A stretch of DNA of 64,000 nucleotides from Turicibacter sp. (GTDB lineage: Bacteria; Bacillota_I; Bacilli_A; MOL361; Turicibacteraceae), in the NCBI GenBank assembly GCA_009780245.1, contig WRAJ01000001.1, positions 54,821 to 118,820 on the forward strand, in the 5' to 3' direction. Each line of letters starts with the position of its first letter. Position 1 is the stretch's first letter. Positions 59,942-64,000 of the stretch are shown piece after piece. The position numbers and the translations under genes are program-made. The notes below the pieces were generated by a model that did no database searches, had not been told where the DNA came from, and saw only the letters and a program-made list of their open reading frames with translations.

Positions 59942-60874
59942 ATGCAACAATCACAAAAGAAAAAGCCGTCCTATTGGTCAAAAGATTTTAAAAAAGAATT
60001 GCCGTTTTACCTGATGCTCATTCCTGCTTTTGTTCTAGTGCTTGTTTATTCGTACGGTCCAATGGTTGGGATCGCCATGGCGTTTCAAGATTTTCGTCTG
60101 GCTGATGGTATTTTTGGTTCAAATTTTAATGGTCTTGATAATTTTAGAACGTTGTTTTCGATGCCAAACTTTTGGCCTGTTATTCGCAATACATTGATCA
60201 TCGCCTTAGGGAAAATGATCGGTGGTATTATCGTGCCGGTTGGCTTTGCGTTATTGCTAAATGAAATACGTCACATGGGATTCAAAAAATCGATTCAAAC
60301 GATGGTTTACTTGCCAAACTTTTTATCGTGGGTCATTCTTGCAAGTATTTTTATTGACATCTTATCGCCAAGCGACGGGGTTGTGAATCACATGCTAGGA
60401 ATGATTGGTATCGAACCGATTTTCTTTTTGGGAGACACCACTTGGTTTCCGATTACGATGATCTTTACTGAGATTTGGCGGATGTTTGGTTTTGGTGCCA
60501 TCATTTACCTGGCCGCCTTAACCGGGATTGATCCAACGCTTTACGAGGCGGCTCAAATTGACGGTGCTAACCGGATTAAACAAACGTTGCACATTACGTT
60601 TCCAGGTATTTTAAGCACCGTTATTCTGATGACGGTTCTCAGTATGTCCGGCGTTTTAGACGGTGGATTTGATCAGATTTTTAATATGTACAACCCTGCC
60701 GTTATGGAAACAGGTGATATTTTGGACACGCTCATTTTCAGATTCGGTTTTCAAGGGACGCCGCAATGGGCACTTTCAACGGCTGCCAACCTGTTTAGAT
60801 CTGTTGTTTCAACAATCTTTGTTGTGACGTCCTATATTTTGGCGGACAGATTAGTGGGCTATCGAATTTTTTAG
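59942..60874 (+). CDS. Oligosaccharide ABC transporter permease (LplB-like)
   Basis: 310 residues; six membrane segments and the EAA loop EAAQIDGANRIKQTLHITFPG characteristic of type I importers. FYLMLIPAFVLVLVYSYGPM opens the protein. ATG 59942 is about 11 bases after AAAGGA. It forms the membrane pore with the next gene's product. Confidence 0.92.
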   Translation: MQQSQKKKPSYWSKDFKKELPFYLMLIPAFVLVLVYSYGPMVGIAMAFQDFRLADGIFGSNFNGLDNFRTLFSMPNFWPVIRNTLIIALGKMIGGIIVPVGFALLLNEIRHMGFKKSIQTMVYLPNFLSWVILASIFIDILSPSDGVVNHMLGMIGIEPIFFLGDTTWFPITMIFTEIWRMFGFGAIIYLAALTGIDPTLYEAAQIDGANRIKQTLHITFPGILSTVILMTVLSMSGVLDGGFDQIFNMYNPAVMETGDILDTLIFRFGFQGTPQWALSTAANLFRSVVSTIFVVTSYILADRLVGYRIF

Positions 60875-60910
60875 AGAAAAATCGGATCAAGAAAGGATGT
60901 GTGTCAGGAT

Positions 60911-61807
60911 ATGGCAATTAAAGTTTCAACCTCTAGAAAAGTTTTTATGACTTTTAATGTGATCATACTAGTGTTACTTGCGGTTTTGTGTGTTTTCCCT
61001 TTCGTCAACTTATTAGCAATTTCTTTTTCATCGCGTGACGCGGTCATTGCAAATCGTGTGACCTTTTGGCCGGTTGAATTCAACTTAAATTCATACCGCT
61101 TTATATTATCAAACAACCAGTTTATTAGATCACTATGGATCACCGTTCAGCGAACGTTCATTGGGGTGCCGTTAAACATGTTACTAATTATTCTGACGGC
61201 TTACCCACTTTCAAAATCAAAGAAAGAATTTCGTTTCCGTTCGTTCTTTTCTTGGTTTTTCGTCTTCACGACCTTGTTTCATGGCGGGTTGGTGCCAACG
61301 TGGATGATGGTTAGAAACACGGGCTTATTAAATAGCATTTGGGCATTGATTCTGCCGAGTGCCGTGAACGTCTTTAACATCCTCGTCGTGATGAACTACA
61401 TGCGTAGCTTACCAAAAGAAATGGAAGAAGCGGCTCTTATAGATGGCGCTGGGCCTTTGCAGGTGCTAACAAAAATCATTTTACCCGTTTGTAAACCGAC
61501 CCTCGCAACGGTGGCCCTGTTCTCCTTTGTTTTCCATTGGAACAGCTGGTTTGACGGGATGATCTACATGCAAAGGGTCGACCTTTATCCGCTGCAAACT
61601 TACCTGCAGACGATGATTATCAACCCGGAAGCCTTCTTTAGAAACGCAACGAATACGAGCGCGGCGGTAGCTCAGTTTGTGCGACTCGTCGACGCAAGGA
61701 CAACCGGAGCAGCGCAACTGTTCTTAGCGATCTTGCCGATCATGTGTGTGTACCCGTTTTTACAGAAATACTTTGCGAAGGGACTTGTTATGGGGAGTGT
61801 TAAATAA
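60911..61807 (+). CDS. Oligosaccharide ABC transporter permease (LplC/YtcP-like)
   Basis: 298 residues, six membrane segments, EAA loop EEAALIDGAGPLQVLTKIILP. It is the second permease. The start may be ATG 60911 or the in-frame GTG 60899; neither has ideal spacing to AAAGG at 60892-60896. Confidence 0.91.
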   Translation: MAIKVSTSRKVFMTFNVIILVLLAVLCVFPFVNLLAISFSSRDAVIANRVTFWPVEFNLNSYRFILSNNQFIRSLWITVQRTFIGVPLNMLLIILTAYPLSKSKKEFRFRSFFSWFFVFTTLFHGGLVPTWMMVRNTGLLNSIWALILPSAVNVFNILVVMNYMRSLPKEMEEAALIDGAGPLQVLTKIILPVCKPTLATVALFSFVFHWNSWFDGMIYMQRVDLYPLQTYLQTMIINPEAFFRNATNTSAAVAQFVRLVDARTTGAAQLFLAILPIMCVYPFLQKYFAKGLVMGSVK

Positions 61808-61838
61808 AATCCAATATTAAAGAAAGGAAGATATCACG

Positions 61839-62534
61839 ATGAAAGTATTAATTTCGGGCGCGTTAAAAGGCCTTGGGCCTTGCCTGTGTAAAAAATTTCT
61901 AGACGAAGGGCATGAGGTGTTTGCTGGTGTGCGATCGCTAGAGAATTTAGAAGAGCTTGCTGCGATTAGCGAACACCCACATCTGACGATCGTGCCGCTT
62001 GACGTCTCAAAGAAAAAAAGCATGGACGAAGCTAAAAAAATAATTGATGGACATACTAATGAACTAGATGTTATAATTAATGTGGCAGGTGTGTTGCTAA
62101 ATCGCGATGCGTACATCACCTCTGACACTTACGAAGACATTAATTTGACCTTTCAAGTGAACACGATTGGTCCCATTTATTTAAATAACCTCTTCTTTGA
62201 TGTGCTAAAGCAAAGCGAGCAAGCCACCTTGATCAACATTTCTTCTGAGGTGTTATCAATCAATGGGGTAGGAGCTCAATTTGCAACCTATTGCATGAGC
62301 AAAACGGCCATTGCGCAGTATGGTTTCATCATGAAAGCCACTTGCGTCGAAAACAACATTCCGATGCGTGTCTTTTCGGTTCACCCGGGAAGAATGAAAA
62401 CGGAGATGGGCGCTGAAAACGGAGAAATAGACGTTAGTGTCTCGGCCGAAGGGATATATAAAATCGCAACGGGCCAAGTGTTAAAAGAAAACGAAGAAAT
62501 TTATGTTAACTATAAAGGCGAAGCCATGCTTTAA
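61839..62534 (+). CDS. Short-chain dehydrogenase/reductase
   Basis: 231 residues. Nucleotide motif SGALKGLG (TGxxxGxG type, Thr replaced by Ser), NVAG in place of NNAG, Ser in ISSEV and YCMSK with catalytic Tyr/Lys. Substrate unknown; its place after the importer permeases suggests sugar or sugar-derivative oxidoreduction. AAGAAAGGAAG precedes ATG 61839. Confidence 0.85.
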   Translation: MKVLISGALKGLGPCLCKKFLDEGHEVFAGVRSLENLEELAAISEHPHLTIVPLDVSKKKSMDEAKKIIDGHTNELDVIINVAGVLLNRDAYITSDTYEDINLTFQVNTIGPIYLNNLFFDVLKQSEQATLINISSEVLSINGVGAQFATYCMSKTAIAQYGFIMKATCVENNIPMRVFSVHPGRMKTEMGAENGEIDVSVSAEGIYKIATGQVLKENEEIYVNYKGEAML

Positions 62535-62589
62535 TAAGGGTATCTCTATTAATTCTGTAGGCTGCGTACGAAGAGCCACGGAGGAAGCA

Positions 62590-63621
62590 ATGAAAATTAC
62601 ACAAACGGATATTGCAAAACATTTAAATATTACTCGGTTAACGGTCAGCAAAGCGTTGAATGGTGAGCGTGGTGTGAGCGAACAAACCAGAGAGCGCGTG
62701 ATTAATGCGGCGAAGGAATTGGGCTATCACCATTTAGAAAAGAAATTAGCGATGGCTGCTAAGCACCAACCTGCGGTCAATAAACAAATTGCCTTGTTCT
62801 TGAATCTCGGGTTAGAGTCTGACACGTATTGGGCGCCGGTTATTCGAGGGATGAGTGCCATTTTATCCGAGTTTGGTTATCACCTGAATTTATGCTTTTT
62901 GACAGCGGCCAACGGTGATCATTTTGATTTTCCGATGAATTTTCAAGTCGAAGAGACCGATGGGATCATTCAATTTGGCAATTTTTCGAAGGGTCAGATG
63001 GATCAGCTGATCGGCACGGGTTTACCGCTTGCCTCGATCGATAAACTTTTTTACGAAGACGTTGGGTTGTTTTGTGACACGGTGATGAACACGAATCGCA
63101 TCCCTACCGCCAAGCTAGTGAAGCATCTAGTGGATGGTGGTTATCAGCGCATTGGGTACGCGAACGATGGCAGTGCCTCTCAATTGACGATGCACGAACG
63201 TTGGCTTGGTTATTTACAAGGGATGGCAGAAGTCGGATTCGAGGTTAATCCAAGGTATTGCTTCTCTGGGAACTTTGATGATATTGTTGCAGAAATTGAA
63301 AACGAGAAACGGTTGGAAAACTTAGAAGACTTTCCTGATGCGATTGTGTGTTGTAACGACATGCAGGCGATTTCGTTTTTGCAGTATTTCTGGAAACAGG
63401 ACATTAAGGTGCCGGAGATGATTGCACTGACGGGACACGATAACGTGAGCGAATCGGAAATTGCGGATTTGACGACGATCAATGTGAACAAGGAAGAGCT
63501 AGGAAAATGCGCCGCTGAGCTGATCTTGTGGCGGATTAAAAACCCGCATCGCCCTTATCGCATGGTGCGGATTTACGATTACGGGTTGATCATTAGAGGA
63601 TCGACGAAATCTGTGACTTAA
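62590..63621 (+). CDS. LacI family transcriptional regulator
   Basis: 343 residues: N-terminal LacI helix-turn-helix (TQTDIAKHLNITRLTVSKALNG) and a periplasmic-binding-like effector domain (LPLASIDKLFYED, PDAIVCCNDMQAISFLQYF, LTGHDNVSESEIADLTTINVN). GGAGGAAGC precedes ATG 62590; the longer reading frame from 62503 overlaps the SDR gene and is unlikely. It probably represses this oligosaccharide cluster. Confidence 0.92.
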   Translation: MKITQTDIAKHLNITRLTVSKALNGERGVSEQTRERVINAAKELGYHHLEKKLAMAAKHQPAVNKQIALFLNLGLESDTYWAPVIRGMSAILSEFGYHLNLCFLTAANGDHFDFPMNFQVEETDGIIQFGNFSKGQMDQLIGTGLPLASIDKLFYEDVGLFCDTVMNTNRIPTAKLVKHLVDGGYQRIGYANDGSASQLTMHERWLGYLQGMAEVGFEVNPRYCFSGNFDDIVAEIENEKRLENLEDFPDAIVCCNDMQAISFLQYFWKQDIKVPEMIALTGHDNVSESEIADLTTINVNKEELGKCAAELILWRIKNPHRPYRMVRIYDYGLIIRGSTKSVT

Positions 63622-63670
63622 TGGTATGAACGGTTCTAGGTAACATGGCGAAAAGTAAAGGAGAATGACA

Positions 63671-64000
63671 ATGCGTATACTGGTATTATGTGGCGATTAT
63701 TGGCACCCGAAAGAGGGTGTCGTAGCAGGATTGACGCCGATTTTCAAATCGGAGTGGCACGTTGATTTTACAGAAGATGCGACTGAGATCACGGCTGAGA
63801 AATTAGCGGATTACGACAGTGTGATCATTACGAAGGCGGATGAGATTGCGCCGGATAATTACAAAGTGTGGAAAACGGCGGAAAACCAAGCAGCGTTGGT
63901 TGATTACGTGGCGGCCGGCGGCGGATTACTCGTGCTTCATGCGGGTACGGTTTCGGGGGAAGGTACAGCGGTTTACGATCAGTTGGTTGGTTGCCGGTTC
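63671..64000 (+). CDS. ThuA-like domain protein, partial (cut by window end)
   Basis: The first 110 codons are present: MRILVLCGDYWHPKEGVVAGL opens a ThuA-type class I amidotransferase-like fold, with YDSVIITKADEI and GGGLLVLHAGTVSGEG, which holds the typical HxGT-like turn. ThuA proteins accompany sugar catabolism genes; precise reactions are mostly unknown. AAAGGAGAATG precedes ATG 63671. Confidence 0.82.
   Translation, partial: MRILVLCGDYWHPKEGVVAGLTPIFKSEWHVDFTEDATEITAEKLADYDSVIITKADEIAPDNYKVWKTAENQAALVDYVAAGGGLLVLHAGTVSGEGTAVYDQLVGCRF

Noticed and set aside
62503..62589. Longer start of the LacI regulator
   Set aside because: It overlaps the SDR gene and adds residues before the standard LacI N-terminus; GGAGGAAGC supports ATG 62590.

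Overview
The window comes from a low-to-mid GC Bacillota, most likely a member of Bacilli and plausibly Lactobacillales. The evidence is a sufC-D-S-U-B iron-sulfur system, a PerR/AhpC/AhpF/SOD/Dps oxidative-stress set, three DegV/FakB paralogues with a FabT-like operator, dnaA-dnaN, many Gram-positive lipoproteins with acidic linkers, strong AGGAGG ribosome-binding sites and TTGACA-17-TATAAT promoters. I cannot name the genus. I see no rRNA, tRNA, CRISPR array or transposase gene. Nearly every gene is on the + strand.

Layout. 0.3-8.9 kb: hexuronate/ketodeoxygluconate catabolism (kduD, a MATE exporter, eda, kdgK) followed by a ChvE-MmsA-MmsB type sugar ABC importer. 9.1-11.1 kb: a small membrane-anchored protein and threonine dehydratase. 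11.2-21.5 kb: an extracellular flavoprotein island. It holds three lipoprotein FAD-dependent reductases (two with an FMN-binding domain and an ApbE flavinylation motif), a NusG-II protein, an unknown acidic lipoprotein, an ApbE lipoprotein flavin transferase, an EcfT vitamin-transport subunit and RibF. 21.6-27.3 kb: murA, rpmE, a membrane protein with a cysteine-less EIIB-like domain, a VanY-type carboxypeptidase, a CapA-like protein and dps. 27.7-31.1 kb: ahpC, ahpF, sodA, perR. 31.2-37.1 kb: the suf operon with a HAD phosphatase lodged before sufB. 37.2-42.2 kb: threonine biosynthesis (thrC, thrB, and a fused aspartate kinase-homoserine dehydrogenase). 42.2-45.0 kb: three degV/fakB genes on the - strand. 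45.1-49.4 kb: pseudouridine synthase, lipid kinase, rhodanese protein, PucR-type regulator and a two-gene chromate-family transporter. 49.5-53.4 kb: an operator-rich DrrAB-type ABC exporter, a nuclease-like protein and a PadR regulator. 53.6-57.4 kb: dnaA, dnaN, rsmG and a small membrane protein. 57.8-64.0 kb: a VOC protein and an oligosaccharide ABC importer with SDR, LacI regulator and a ThuA-like gene cut by the window edge.

The most unusual non-coding structure is a set of intergenic arrays of tandem hairpins (families A-D below). Three of them share a 61-62 bp period although their sequences are unrelated, and several lie inside apparent operons. A second dispersed structured element occurs at 1-270 and about 27510-27693; its terminal hairpin keeps pairing although the arm sequences differ. 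The extracellular flavoprotein island is the best protein-level candidate for a less-described system: a secreted flavin-based reductase set supplied by its own FMN transferase and FAD synthetase, containing a conserved-looking lipoprotein of unknown role and two reductases that lack the usual fumarate-reductase active-site residues.
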